In this document: piece by piece, positions 1 to 8,246 of the stretch | Layout of the letters: each line of letters opens with the position of its first letter | Position numbering within the stretch: position 1 is the first letter of the stretch | NCBI RefSeq assembly: GCF_002795825.1 | Contig: NZ_CP018800.1 | Coordinates: 868,001-932,000, forward strand | Source: Mariprofundus ferrinatatus | GTDB lineage: Bacteria; Pseudomonadota; Zetaproteobacteria; Mariprofundales; Mariprofundaceae | Direction of reading: 5' to 3' | DNA: 64,000 nucleotides | The notes under the pieces: generated by a model | The model's input: only the letters and a program-made list of their open reading frames with translations | Databases searched by the model: none | What the model was told of the DNA's origin: nothing | Position numbers and translations under genes: made by a program

Positions 1-2175
1 GTAAAAAAAATCTGTTCCCAAAAAAGATACTTGCGCTTTATTGGTACAATAATCACCCTGGAAGAGCCAAATCCATTAGTCCACGTTCATTACGATAGCA
101 ACGGGCTAATTACAAAAATCAATAACATAATTGATGGGCAGCAACGGATATCTACGCTTACAGTATTGTCGATTATCATTCATAAGCGGCTTAAAGATAT
201 TTCTAAAGAAATTCAAAAAAATGGTTGGGAAACTCTTCCAGGCATTGATGATTTGTTAACTACCATTGAAAATAAAAGCTATGATCTTGAGCAATTCTAT
301 AGCATTGATATTCGAAAAGCTCGCGTTAACCCATCAAAGAAGCCAATAGTTATCAGAGCTCATAATACACATACATCACCAAAGACTGACCAATGGACAT
401 TACATGGAGCATCTAAAGATTATTACCGATCTGATATAGGGCAGTTTCTTGCTCATTATATAGAGCATGGTGATATAATTAGCCCAATTTCTAATGTGAA
501 ATTGAAAGGCAATGTAAAGGTAATCAATGAGTGGATTATCAAAACCGAGCAATCATCCAACCTTCCAACCCCAAAAATTCTTTTGGAACAAAACTCCAAA
601 AATCTTCCAGGATTTATAGATGGGAACATTGACCTGGATGTATTACAACATGCAGATGCTGATTGCTATCAGTTGACTTGTGGAGCTATGAAGCTGTTGG
701 CTTTAATTTATTTTATGTCTCATAGAACCTTTTTAACTGTAATTGAATGTCCTGGAGAATCCTTGGCTTTTGATATGTTTCAAGCGCTGAATGCAACGGG
801 AACACCATTAACAGCAATTGAGGTATTTAAACCATTAGTTGTAAATACAGTAGGAGCAGCTTTTGGGACGTCAAAAACTAAGGAGTATTTTGATATTTCT
901 GACCGTTTCTTTGACCAACAAAAAAGTGCTGCCTCAAAAGAAAAAATGACCGATGAAGTCTTAATTCGCATGGCATTAGTTCATGATTCATATGAATTAG
1001 GAAAGAGATTTAGTGACCAGCGGGATTGGCTTACTAGAGCATACACAGAGAGTAATACTCAGGAACAAGAAAACTTAATCCATTGGATGAGTGATCTCAC
1101 TTTATATTGGGAAAATATTTTTCTTCCGAATAGGCCAAGCCGTAATTCGGTCTCGTTTACTATTTCTAATCACCTCACAACATTGGGTTTGAATAATGAT
1201 GATGCAGACTTTTCAGCCTTGTGTATTTATTACTTGAAAGATGCCAAGCATGCAATGGCTCATTACTTGTTGAGTCTTTTCTATAGCAAACTATTGAGAG
1301 CTATAGGGACGCCAAACCATCAGTTTGAGATTCAAAACTTTATCGAAGTAAGTAAGGCCTGTGCCAGCTTTTTTACATTATGGAGTGCCGCTCTTTCTGG
1401 GTTCCCAGATGATGTATATCGTCGACTTTTTGATCAGTCAGGCGCGAATATTTCTTGGAAAACTGGAGCTGGAAACCAAAATGCCAATTTTGTAAAAGAG
1501 CATTTCAAGAAGGCACTAGAAGATAATGGTGTTTTTGATGTATCTAATTTAGGAAATGCTAAGAATTTGTGGAAATCCAAAGCAATAACACGCCTTGGAT
1601 ATACAAAGAAAGCAGTTTGCAGGTTCTCTCTTTTTGTGGCTTCTCACGACAAGGCCCCAGATATGGCTCCCGGATTCGAGGGGCTTGTAGAAAAAGGCTC
1701 CGTGAGGAGTGCCACTTACTTAAACTGTGAGAGCTGGTTCTCGGAAAGGTATGGCATTATGGAACACATAGGCAACCGAGAAAAGCCTGCATCAAATAAA
1801 TATGGTGGCCCTGATCCTTTGTTGTACCCTGGAGATAATTCTGTGGTAGATAAAATTGGGAACCTTACATTGTGGTCGCCATCAGCAAATTCATCGACCT
1901 ATCCTGAATGGCAGGAGAAAGTTTTGTATTACGCTACTCTAACTCGCTTTAACCCTGTTACTACGTTTGTAATTAGTGATATGGCAAAAGCATTAGGGGT
2001 AACAACGATACCTCCATCTATAGCGACTGTAGCGGCAGCAAGCGGATATATTGCGAACCTTGCTCCAATCGCTTATAGGGGTTCTAAAGGATTACCATGG
2101 AATAAAGACTTCGTGGACTTGCGAACCAATCGCACATGTGAGTTGGTTTTTGACGATTTGGTTGCATGGCTTTAG
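1..2175 (+). CDS. DUF262/DUF1524 (GmrSD/SspE-like) nuclease, 5' end cut off by window
   Basis: The reading frame is open from base 1 (no stop before the TTG at 31), so the true start lies upstream of the window. About 45 residues in is the motif IDGQQRIST, the hallmark of the DUF262 NTP-binding domain. The C-terminal part carries a His-Asn type nuclease signature of DUF1524: EHI at about residue 590, followed by GNLTLW and a downstream Asn. DUF262-DUF1524 proteins include the type IV enzyme GmrSD, BrxU and SspE, which cleave or nick modified DNA or sense DNA phosphorothioation. The next gene, 21 bp downstream, is a cysteine desulfurase, so an SspE-like role tied to sulfur modification is plausible but inferred. 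Base composition is clearly AT-rich compared with the chromosome after 9.8 kb. Family assignment is firm; the target and modification dependence are not known. Confidence 0.85.
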   Translation, partial: VKKICSQKRYLRFIGTIITLEEPNPLVHVHYDSNGLITKINNIIDGQQRISTLTVLSIIIHKRLKDISKEIQKNGWETLPGIDDLLTTIENKSYDLEQFYSIDIRKARVNPSKKPIVIRAHNTHTSPKTDQWTLHGASKDYYRSDIGQFLAHYIEHGDIISPISNVKLKGNVKVINEWIIKTEQSSNLPTPKILLEQNSKNLPGFIDGNIDLDVLQHADADCYQLTCGAMKLLALIYFMSHRTFLTVIECPGESLAFDMFQALNATGTPLTAIEVFKPLVVNTVGAAFGTSKTKEYFDISDRFFDQQKSAASKEKMTDEVLIRMALVHDSYELGKRFSDQRDWLTRAYTESNTQEQENLIHWMSDLTLYWENIFLPNRPSRNSVSFTISNHLTTLGLNNDDADFSALCIYYLKDAKHAMAHYLLSLFYSKLLRAIGTPNHQFEIQNFIEVSKACASFFTLWSAALSGFPDDVYRRLFDQSGANISWKTGAGNQNANFVKEHFKKALEDNGVFDVSNLGNAKNLWKSKAITRLGYTKKAVCRFSLFVASHDKAPDMAPGFEGLVEKGSVRSATYLNCESWFSERYGIMEHIGNREKPASNKYGGPDPLLYPGDNSVVDKIGNLTLWSPSANSSTYPEWQEKVLYYATLTRFNPVTTFVISDMAKALGVTTIPPSIATVAAASGYIANLAPIAYRGSKGLPWNKDFVDLRTNRTCELVFDDLVAWL

Positions 2176-2196
2176 TTAGGTAATCTATATCTTAGA

Positions 2197-3333
2197 ATGA
2201 TTTATTTGGATTATGCTGCAACCACCCCTGTGGGCTCTAATGTGCTTGAAAAGATGCGCGAGTGCCTTTCTGTTGATGGTACATATGGGAACCCATCATC
2301 TCCACATTCATTTGGAGAGAAAGCATCAATTGCTATTGAGAATGCAAGAGAACAAGTTGCAAGCTTAATTGGTGCTTCTCCAAAAGAAATTGTATTCACA
2401 TCAGGCGCTACAGAATCAAATAATCTTACTCTTAAAGGTGTTTTTTTTGGCCCTATAGCTGGCAAGCACATCATTACTACTGAAATTGAGCACAAGTCAA
2501 TTTTAGATACGTGTTCTTATTTAGAGAAGATGGGGGCTGAGGTAACAAGGCTTAAGCCAGATTCTTCCGGCTTAATTGACCTTGATGAGCTAGAAAACAG
2601 TATCAGAGAAGACACCTCGCTCGTTTCTATCATTCATGTAAATAATGAAACTGGTGTTATTCAAGATGTTGAGAAAATAGCATCTATAGTGAAGAAGAAA
2701 GGTTGTTTGTTACATGTTGATGCAGCTCAAAGTATTGGCAAGCTTTCGATTGATTTATCAAAAATCCCTATCGACCTTATGTCTATTTCTGCGCATAAAA
2801 TATATGGCCCCAAAGGCATAGGTTGTTTATTCGTCAGGAAGGGCTTGGAGCGCAATCTTCAGCCTCAGATGCACGGTGGAGGGCAAGAGGGCGGATTGCG
2901 CTCTGGAACTATGCCTACCCACCAAATTGTCGGTATGGGTAAAGCCTTATCTTTAGCGCAAGAAAGAATGGCTGAAGATCATGAAATGATGAGTAAACTA
3001 AAAGAGCAACTACTTGCTGGCCTTAGCGGAATTCAGGGCATGTATGAAAACGGATCTATAGAGCGCTCGGTTCCAAACATTCTTAACGTTAGCTTTGACG
3101 GAATAGATGCAGAGCTATTGCTCCATCGACTAAGAAACAAGATTGCCATCTCAAATGGATCCGCATGTAACTCTGGAGCAATTGAACCATCATATGTTCT
3201 ACGTTCCATGGGGCTTTCAGAAGACCGAGTATATGGTGCAATCCGAATTAGTATGGGGAGATATACTTCTAACGAAGATATTGATTTAGCTGTTCATGCA
3301 ATTTGCGATATTGTGGCAAACTTAAGGTCATAA
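2197..3333 (+). CDS. Cysteine desulfurase (IscS/NifS/DndA-like)
   Basis: This 378-residue PLP enzyme of aminotransferase class V takes sulfur from cysteine and holds it as a persulfide. It begins LDYAATTPV, has the PLP lysine in SAHK (K201), the GATESNN substrate loop near residue 70 and the catalytic Cys in the loop GSACNSG (C324). The length is close to that of DndA and IscS. There is no iscU, iscR or other Fe-S assembly gene beside it. Instead it sits between a DUF262/DUF1524 nuclease and a PD-(D/E)XK-like protein, so I infer a DndA/SspA-type sulfur donor for DNA phosphorothioation or for tRNA-like thiolation in a defence locus. The stop codon lies 2 bp before the likely start of the next gene, so the two are probably cotranslated. 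No dndCDE or sspBCD gene is in the window; these could lie upstream of base 1. Confidence 0.93.
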   Translation: MIYLDYAATTPVGSNVLEKMRECLSVDGTYGNPSSPHSFGEKASIAIENAREQVASLIGASPKEIVFTSGATESNNLTLKGVFFGPIAGKHIITTEIEHKSILDTCSYLEKMGAEVTRLKPDSSGLIDLDELENSIREDTSLVSIIHVNNETGVIQDVEKIASIVKKKGCLLHVDAAQSIGKLSIDLSKIPIDLMSISAHKIYGPKGIGCLFVRKGLERNLQPQMHGGGQEGGLRSGTMPTHQIVGMGKALSLAQERMAEDHEMMSKLKEQLLAGLSGIQGMYENGSIERSVPNILNVSFDGIDAELLLHRLRNKIAISNGSACNSGAIEPSYVLRSMGLSEDRVYGAIRISMGRYTSNEDIDLAVHAICDIVANLRS

Positions 3334-3335
3334 GA

Positions 3336-4184
3336 TTGCCTGACTTCTCCTTCAACCCTGCGCTTTCTCAGATGGACGAAGAGGACCTTGAGTTTTGGGG
3401 GCCAAAAGATTTTCAGACATATAGTTCAGAAAATGGATTCAGTAGAATAAATGCTCCAACAGTTATTTCTATTGATTCTTTGGAAGCGCTACGACCTGAA
3501 CTAAAAGATACAAATACGATGGTGCTTAGGCTTGGACGCTCATCAAGCAGTGGGACGCAGTTTGGCCTAGTAAAATCGCGGGATGTGCGAGACTTTTTTC
3601 TTGTCGATTCAGTTATATTTGAGGGTCTAACGCCTCAAACATTTTTGCCTCCAATGAAGTATTCTGAGCTTTATCCTTTCCAGTTGATAGGTGCACAATC
3701 AGAAACATCGCTTGTGAATTTTGGTTGTTCGTCAGGATTGTTGGCCAAGGCTCTAGGCCTTAATTTTATTTCAATTAGCGCGCCAGCGACTGGGGCATCC
3801 ACATATACCTTTAATGTCAAAGTAGGTAAGCAAATACCACCAATAAGGCACACAAGTGGTCAGGTTCAGTTTGATGCAGTCTTTGTTGGGGAAAGAGGTG
3901 GTAAACAGTGCCTTTTTGTTCTTGAAGCCAAGAATAGAGGGAGACATCGGTCCTTAGCTAAACATAAGCTTGTGTATCCAATTTTAGCTCTTGCACCAAA
4001 TGTCCCATCAGATATGGAAATTATTCCTGTCTATTTGAAGACCATAGAACATGCTGAAGGAGTATGCTTTCAGGTGGCCGAATGTTCATATCCTGATCCA
4101 AGAAATGAGCTTAGTGATCTCCGAGAGGTCTCGGTTGTGAATGCATCATCCTATGTGGTCCCTAGTCTGTCGATGGGGGGGTGA
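3336..4184 (+). CDS. Putative PD-(D/E)XK-type nuclease, unrecognised family
   Basis: I do not recognise the family. The protein is 282 residues from a TTG at 3336, which follows the desulfurase stop by 2 bp and has AAGG about 8 bases upstream; a TTG at 3303 or an ATG at 3372 are alternatives. Residues 179-199 read QFDAVFVG...LFVLEAK, giving Asp180, Glu197 and Lys199 in the spacing of a PD-(D/E)XK active site, with a possible helix-A Glu in SETSLVNF upstream. This pattern is typical of restriction endonucleases and Holliday-junction-type nucleases. Its coupling to a cysteine desulfurase and to a DUF262/DUF1524 nuclease supports a DNA-processing role in defence. No membrane segment or signal peptide is visible. 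The nuclease call rests on one motif and needs a profile search. Confidence 0.6.
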   Translation: MPDFSFNPALSQMDEEDLEFWGPKDFQTYSSENGFSRINAPTVISIDSLEALRPELKDTNTMVLRLGRSSSSGTQFGLVKSRDVRDFFLVDSVIFEGLTPQTFLPPMKYSELYPFQLIGAQSETSLVNFGCSSGLLAKALGLNFISISAPATGASTYTFNVKVGKQIPPIRHTSGQVQFDAVFVGERGGKQCLFVLEAKNRGRHRSLAKHKLVYPILALAPNVPSDMEIIPVYLKTIEHAEGVCFQVAECSYPDPRNELSDLREVSVVNASSYVVPSLSMGG

Positions 4185-4208
4185 AGCATTTCAAGTCAGA
4201 AGAGCGCT

Positions 4209-4637
4209 TTATTTCCACTGTTTGACAGTTTCTAAATCAGATGTGATCAGCCACTTATGATCAGCAACTTTTTGAATCAATGGCCACTTAAGTCCAGCTA
4301 GCCCAATGCGGCACTCATTTTTTCCATCTAAGTATGGACGTAGTTTCTCCGGGTCAATGTCAAAAACATTTAGCGCTCCATCAGACTCTCTCAACTGGAC
4401 CATCAATACGTTTGTTCCACAAATATAAATGCCGCTTTTTATGTCGCCATCAGAGTCAAGTACCATCGCCCCTACGGTGCTGGTGTAACATGATACATGA
4501 CGCTTTCCAAGGCCAGGCATGATCACAGTGTCTTTGTCTGTTATCTCAGCGTCTAAACATTTTTCGAGTACCATTATCGCTTCAGTTCTGTTGGCGAGTT
4601 GTAGGCCTTGCCCAGCTATAATATTGTGTTTTCTCAT
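4209..4637 (-). CDS. Hypothetical 142-residue protein, opposite strand within the island
   Basis: An intact reverse-strand gene with AAGGGG 5 bases before its ATG, which supports real translation. The protein is soluble, lacks a signal peptide or membrane helix, and resembles no family I can name. It has a central run of short beta-like stretches (VGAMVLDSDGD, SGIYICGTNVLMVQL) and ends in KQWK. It faces the upstream nuclease gene tail to tail (24 bp apart) and is divergent from the helicase gene, with about 170 bp between the two starts. A single reverse gene splitting a same-strand defence cluster could be a regulator, an immunity factor or a cargo gene; none of these can be told from sequence alone. 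Confidence 0.7.
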   Translation of the reverse strand: MRKHNIIAGQGLQLANRTEAIMVLEKCLDAEITDKDTVIMPGLGKRHVSCYTSTVGAMVLDSDGDIKSGIYICGTNVLMVQLRESDGALNVFDIDPEKLRPYLDGKNECRIGLAGLKWPLIQKVADHKWLITSDLETVKQWK

Positions 4638-4811
4638 ATCGGCCCCTTGGTTACTACTTTTCCGACATCTCTATAATGTACTTAAATATACTACTTATAT
4701 TAAAGGCCGCACACTTTTTGTTTAGTAAGGAGATGAGCTGGTGGCATTCGTGGAGAGGGGACAGTGCAAGTTCTCAAAAGCAGTCTATAATGGGACTGGG
4801 CGGGGGGATAT
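4638..4811. promoter_or_regulatory. Divergent promoter region between the reverse-strand gene and the helicase
   Basis: This 174-bp gap separates two divergent starts and is very AT-rich near 4675-4710, where TATAAT and TATATT-like runs could serve as -10 elements in either direction. I see no clean operator dyad. The helicase start has a G-rich run (GGGGGG) just upstream as a probable ribosome site. The gap implies that the helicase-ATPase-PLD trio has its own promoter and is not simply the tail of the desulfurase operon. Confidence 0.4.
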
Positions 4812-6452
4812 GTGAAGAATCTAGAGCTTAAGCCAACATTGAGAAAGCTTGGTACAGCTAGGTTAGCAAACCTAGTAGGGCACCAAAGATTGGAAATGAT
4901 CTATGACGTTCTGAATGCCAGTGTCACTGAGAGTAAACTAGTAGACTTACTAGTACTTCGCTACGGCTCACAAGTGTTAGCCCAAAAAGAAATAAGAAAC
5001 GCAATATTTCTTGCCCTCGAGCCTGAATATCAAGGTTACATTTATGATGGAAACTTCCTTGATGGAAGGGTTTTGAGCCAAAATGAGCGTAAAAATCTGG
5101 ACTCACAAAGCTGGGGGCGAAGTAGGTCGTCAACTAAAAGGCTATTGAATCTGTTTGATTTAGGTGATGAATGTTTTCCACCAAAAGAAGAGATACCACC
5201 CTCTGTAGAAAACATACAACCTGATACTATCCTTTTTCCATATCAAAGAAGGGTTAAAGATAGGTATGTAAGAACCCTGCTTGGCGGTGCAGATCGTTTG
5301 ATGCTCCATATGCCCACGGGCGCAGGCAAAACAAGAACATGCATAGAAGGCCTCGTAGATTGCTTGAGGGCCTTTTCAGATCGATCTGGATATGTTGTAT
5401 GGCTTGCTCATTCAGAAGAGCTATGCGAGCAAGCTGTGGAAACCTTTAAAAAGATTTGGAGTGTAAGAGGCGATGAAAGCATTGATGTAATCCGCCTCTG
5501 GGGTAAGCACCCTTCACCTGATTTCTCAAATGGCTCAGGTTTTGTCGTTGCGAGTCTTCAACGAATTCATGCAATGCGTCTAAGCAGGAAAGATCAGACA
5601 TTCATCCAAGCCGGGCAATTAAAATCAAAGTGTAGAATGGTTGTTATTGATGAGGCTCACAAAGCTATTGCCCCTACATATCTAGCAAGTATTGAATTCA
5701 TATCAAATCTTGATTCTACTAAAATTTTGGGGTTAACCGCTACTCCGGGGCGAGGCTTTGAAGAAGATGAAACGAAAGAGTTAGTTGAATTCTTTCATGG
5801 AAATAAAATCACCATTACAGATCAAAATGGATGTGATGTAGAAGATCCGATTGGTTACCTCCAAGAAGAACAGTATTTGGCAAAAATAATCCGCAGGGCT
5901 GTAGCAACGCAAGTGACTGTAGACCTCACTGAACAAGAAAAGAACTATGTTGCAAACCTTCTTGATCTCCCTCAAAGCGTGCTTAATAGATTGGCAGATG
6001 ATGCTGAGCGTAATGCTTTGATTGTTGCTGAGATTGCGGCATTAGTAATGGAGGGGAGAGATTCTATCGTGTTCGCACTGTCCGTTGAACATGCTCATTT
6101 GGTAGCTGAACTTCTGATGTTGCGTGGTATTGAAGCTAGGTGTGTTGATGGTTCAACTAGCTCATATGATAGGAATAAACATATTAATGACTATAAACAT
6201 GGTGCTGTTCGAGTGCTGGTTAATTATGGTGTTTTAACAACTGGCTTTGATGCACCAAATACTAATGCGGTACTTATAGCTAGACCAACAGGGTCACTTG
6301 TTCTTTATTCCCAGATGATAGGACGTGGAATTAGAGGTAAACGAATGGGGGGGAATCTTGACTGTAAATTGGTTGACCTTAAAGACAACCTGATCGGGTT
6401 TCCAAATGAAAGCATGGCTTTTTCATATTTTGATGAAGCATGGGGTGAATAA
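4812..6452 (+). CDS. SF2 DEAH-box helicase of a defence module
   Basis: A 546-residue superfamily 2 helicase starting at GTG behind a G-rich ribosome site. Residues 1-130 are an unassigned N-terminal domain. The Q-like element FPYQRR (about 142) precedes Walker A MPTGAGKT (167-174), motif II DEAH (280-283), motif III TATPG (310), and a C-terminal helicase domain with TTGFDAPN and the arginine-finger motif QMIGRGIRG. The protein ends shortly after motif VI, so no fused nuclease is visible. Similar Res-subunit helicases occur in type III restriction, DISARM and Dnd-linked restriction loci. It is followed after 17 bp by a GHKL ATPase and then a PLD nuclease, which suggests that it translocates on DNA to deliver or activate those partners. 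Family call firm; biological role inferred. Confidence 0.92.
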   Translation: MKNLELKPTLRKLGTARLANLVGHQRLEMIYDVLNASVTESKLVDLLVLRYGSQVLAQKEIRNAIFLALEPEYQGYIYDGNFLDGRVLSQNERKNLDSQSWGRSRSSTKRLLNLFDLGDECFPPKEEIPPSVENIQPDTILFPYQRRVKDRYVRTLLGGADRLMLHMPTGAGKTRTCIEGLVDCLRAFSDRSGYVVWLAHSEELCEQAVETFKKIWSVRGDESIDVIRLWGKHPSPDFSNGSGFVVASLQRIHAMRLSRKDQTFIQAGQLKSKCRMVVIDEAHKAIAPTYLASIEFISNLDSTKILGLTATPGRGFEEDETKELVEFFHGNKITITDQNGCDVEDPIGYLQEEQYLAKIIRRAVATQVTVDLTEQEKNYVANLLDLPQSVLNRLADDAERNALIVAEIAALVMEGRDSIVFALSVEHAHLVAELLMLRGIEARCVDGSTSSYDRNKHINDYKHGAVRVLVNYGVLTTGFDAPNTNAVLIARPTGSLVLYSQMIGRGIRGKRMGGNLDCKLVDLKDNLIGFPNESMAFSYFDEAWGE

Positions 6453-6469
6453 ATGAGGGAGTACAGATA

Positions 6470-8230
6470 ATGGCAAATGCACTGATACCAGCAAAAACAG
6501 CGATTCAAACTTTCAGAGATGCTGGCTATAAAAATACAGCATCGGCCGTGGCTGAGTTAATTGACAACTCGATTGAGGCCAAAGCTAAAGACATCCAGAT
6601 TATTACTTTTGAGGAAGCTGTCTTTCAGGGGGCTAGAACTACATACAGAATCAATGAGTTAGCTGTATATGATGACGGTGGTGGGATGCCTCCTTCTGTT
6701 TTGGAGATATGTTTGCAATTTGGCAATGGTACTCGTTTATCATCTAGGAGTGGTATTGGTCGTTTTGGTATTGGTTTGCCGAATGCCTCAGTAAGTCAGG
6801 CCAAGAGAATTGATGTCTATTCGTGGCAAAACAATGAGTGCTATCACACCTACCTCGATGTTGATGAGGTTAGTAATGGTGATCTTGATGAGGTGAATCC
6901 AGTAACGAGGAAAGAGTTGCCCCAAGAGTGGAAGCAGACTATTGAGGGGGGTGTTCAGGAGTCAGGAACGCTAATTGTGTGGTCAAAGTGTGATCGGCTT
7001 GATATGGCGAGGTCACGAACTCTCTTTACAACCTTGAGTAAAGATTTATGCAGAATTTATAGGCATTTCTTGGATGATGATAATTCTTATGGAAAGAAAG
7101 TGAAGATAAGGCTTGTAGAGGCAAGCAAAGAAATGCTTCTTGGGAATATGGAGAAGAAAATCACTCCCCTGCAGGCGAATGACCCCTTGTATCTGATGAC
7201 CCCAAATAATATCCCTGAATTTGAAACCAAAAAAACTAACATGCTGCATGGGAATATAGTTTCTTTCCCTGTAAGATATAATGAAGATGGTGATACAGCG
7301 AATGTTGAGATTAGGTTTTCTATTGCTTTGCCAGAAACCCAGACCCTAGGCGGCGGATCACTGTTAGGGCAACATTATAGACGGAACACAGGGATATCTT
7401 TTATGAGGGCAGCCAGAGAGATCGATTTTGGTACCTTCGGCTACTTTAACAGTCAGGATGAACGAGAGAGATGGTGGGGGTGTGAGATTCGCTTTGAGCC
7501 AAAATTGGATGAGCTGTTTGGAGTGACGAATAACAAACAGGCCGTGAGAGGGGTTCATTATATAGACGAAAAAGAGTTCAAAAAAGAGCACGCTGATGAC
7601 TGGGAAGACATGTTAAAAGATGATCTTAAGTTGCTTCTTAGAATGCAGCTAAGTAAATATTTCTACCAGAACCATAAAGAGATGTGGAATATAATTAAGG
7701 GGCGAGGTGCAGGTAAGCGGGGAGACAGCGCAAAAGAAAGGGCGGCATCAGACAAAAGTACCCGAATTGCAAACCAGGAACTTGAGGGATTAAAGACGCC
7801 TACACGGTCTGCAGAAATTGGTCAGAAAAAATCAGGAGATGAGAAGGTTGTTGAGTGGAGAGATCGCCTACTTGAATCTGACTCATCTCTTCTTACTGAT
7901 GAGGCTGCTGCAGTCGCGAAAGAGAAGGTTGACTTAATTATAGAGAAAGACTTTAGCGCTTGGCCCGGCTCCCAGTTCTTTAGCATCGAAATTATCGGTG
8001 GAACATGTGTGCTGGTGATCAATAGGAAACACCCATTCTTTAGTGATTTGTATGAACCAATTATGGATGCCGATGATGATAAATATATCGAGGCACTTGA
8101 TCTTGTTTTAATGGCCTATGCGAGAATGGAAGATGAATTATATAGTCGAAATGATGAGTTGGACGAAATTAGGGATATATGGGGGCGCCACCTGAAGACA
8201 TTTTTGTTGAAATTAAAGGATGAAGCATGA
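6470..8230 (+). CDS. GHKL (MORC/MutL/Hsp90-like) ATPase
   Basis: This 586-residue protein opens with an HSP90-like ATPase fold: N-box AELIDNSIEAKA (Glu29, Asn33), G1 DDGGGM (68-73) and G2 GRFGIGLPNAS (97-107). These are the Bergerat-fold elements that bind ATP and close a lid on dimerisation. The remainder includes a transducer-like region and a Lys/Glu-rich linker around 400-470, then a C-terminal domain with GTCVLVINRKHPF. Iyer, Abhiman and Aravind described prokaryotic MORC-like ATPases in predicted restriction-type operons with SF2 helicases and nucleases, and this gene fits that picture. It lies 17 bp after the helicase and 16 bp before the PLD gene, all on one strand. I infer an ATP-gated DNA clamp that couples helicase to nuclease. 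Confidence 0.9.
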   Translation: MANALIPAKTAIQTFRDAGYKNTASAVAELIDNSIEAKAKDIQIITFEEAVFQGARTTYRINELAVYDDGGGMPPSVLEICLQFGNGTRLSSRSGIGRFGIGLPNASVSQAKRIDVYSWQNNECYHTYLDVDEVSNGDLDEVNPVTRKELPQEWKQTIEGGVQESGTLIVWSKCDRLDMARSRTLFTTLSKDLCRIYRHFLDDDNSYGKKVKIRLVEASKEMLLGNMEKKITPLQANDPLYLMTPNNIPEFETKKTNMLHGNIVSFPVRYNEDGDTANVEIRFSIALPETQTLGGGSLLGQHYRRNTGISFMRAAREIDFGTFGYFNSQDERERWWGCEIRFEPKLDELFGVTNNKQAVRGVHYIDEKEFKKEHADDWEDMLKDDLKLLLRMQLSKYFYQNHKEMWNIIKGRGAGKRGDSAKERAASDKSTRIANQELEGLKTPTRSAEIGQKKSGDEKVVEWRDRLLESDSSLLTDEAAAVAKEKVDLIIEKDFSAWPGSQFFSIEIIGGTCVLVINRKHPFFSDLYEPIMDADDDKYIEALDLVLMAYARMEDELYSRNDELDEIRDIWGRHLKTFLLKLKDEA

Positions 8231-8246
8231 GTTCATATAAACCTAT

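Noticed and set aside
4733-4820. Possible leader peptide before the helicase (ATG near 4733)
   Set aside because: Start codon crowded by its ribosome site and the peptide has no recognisable regulatory run; not enough evidence.
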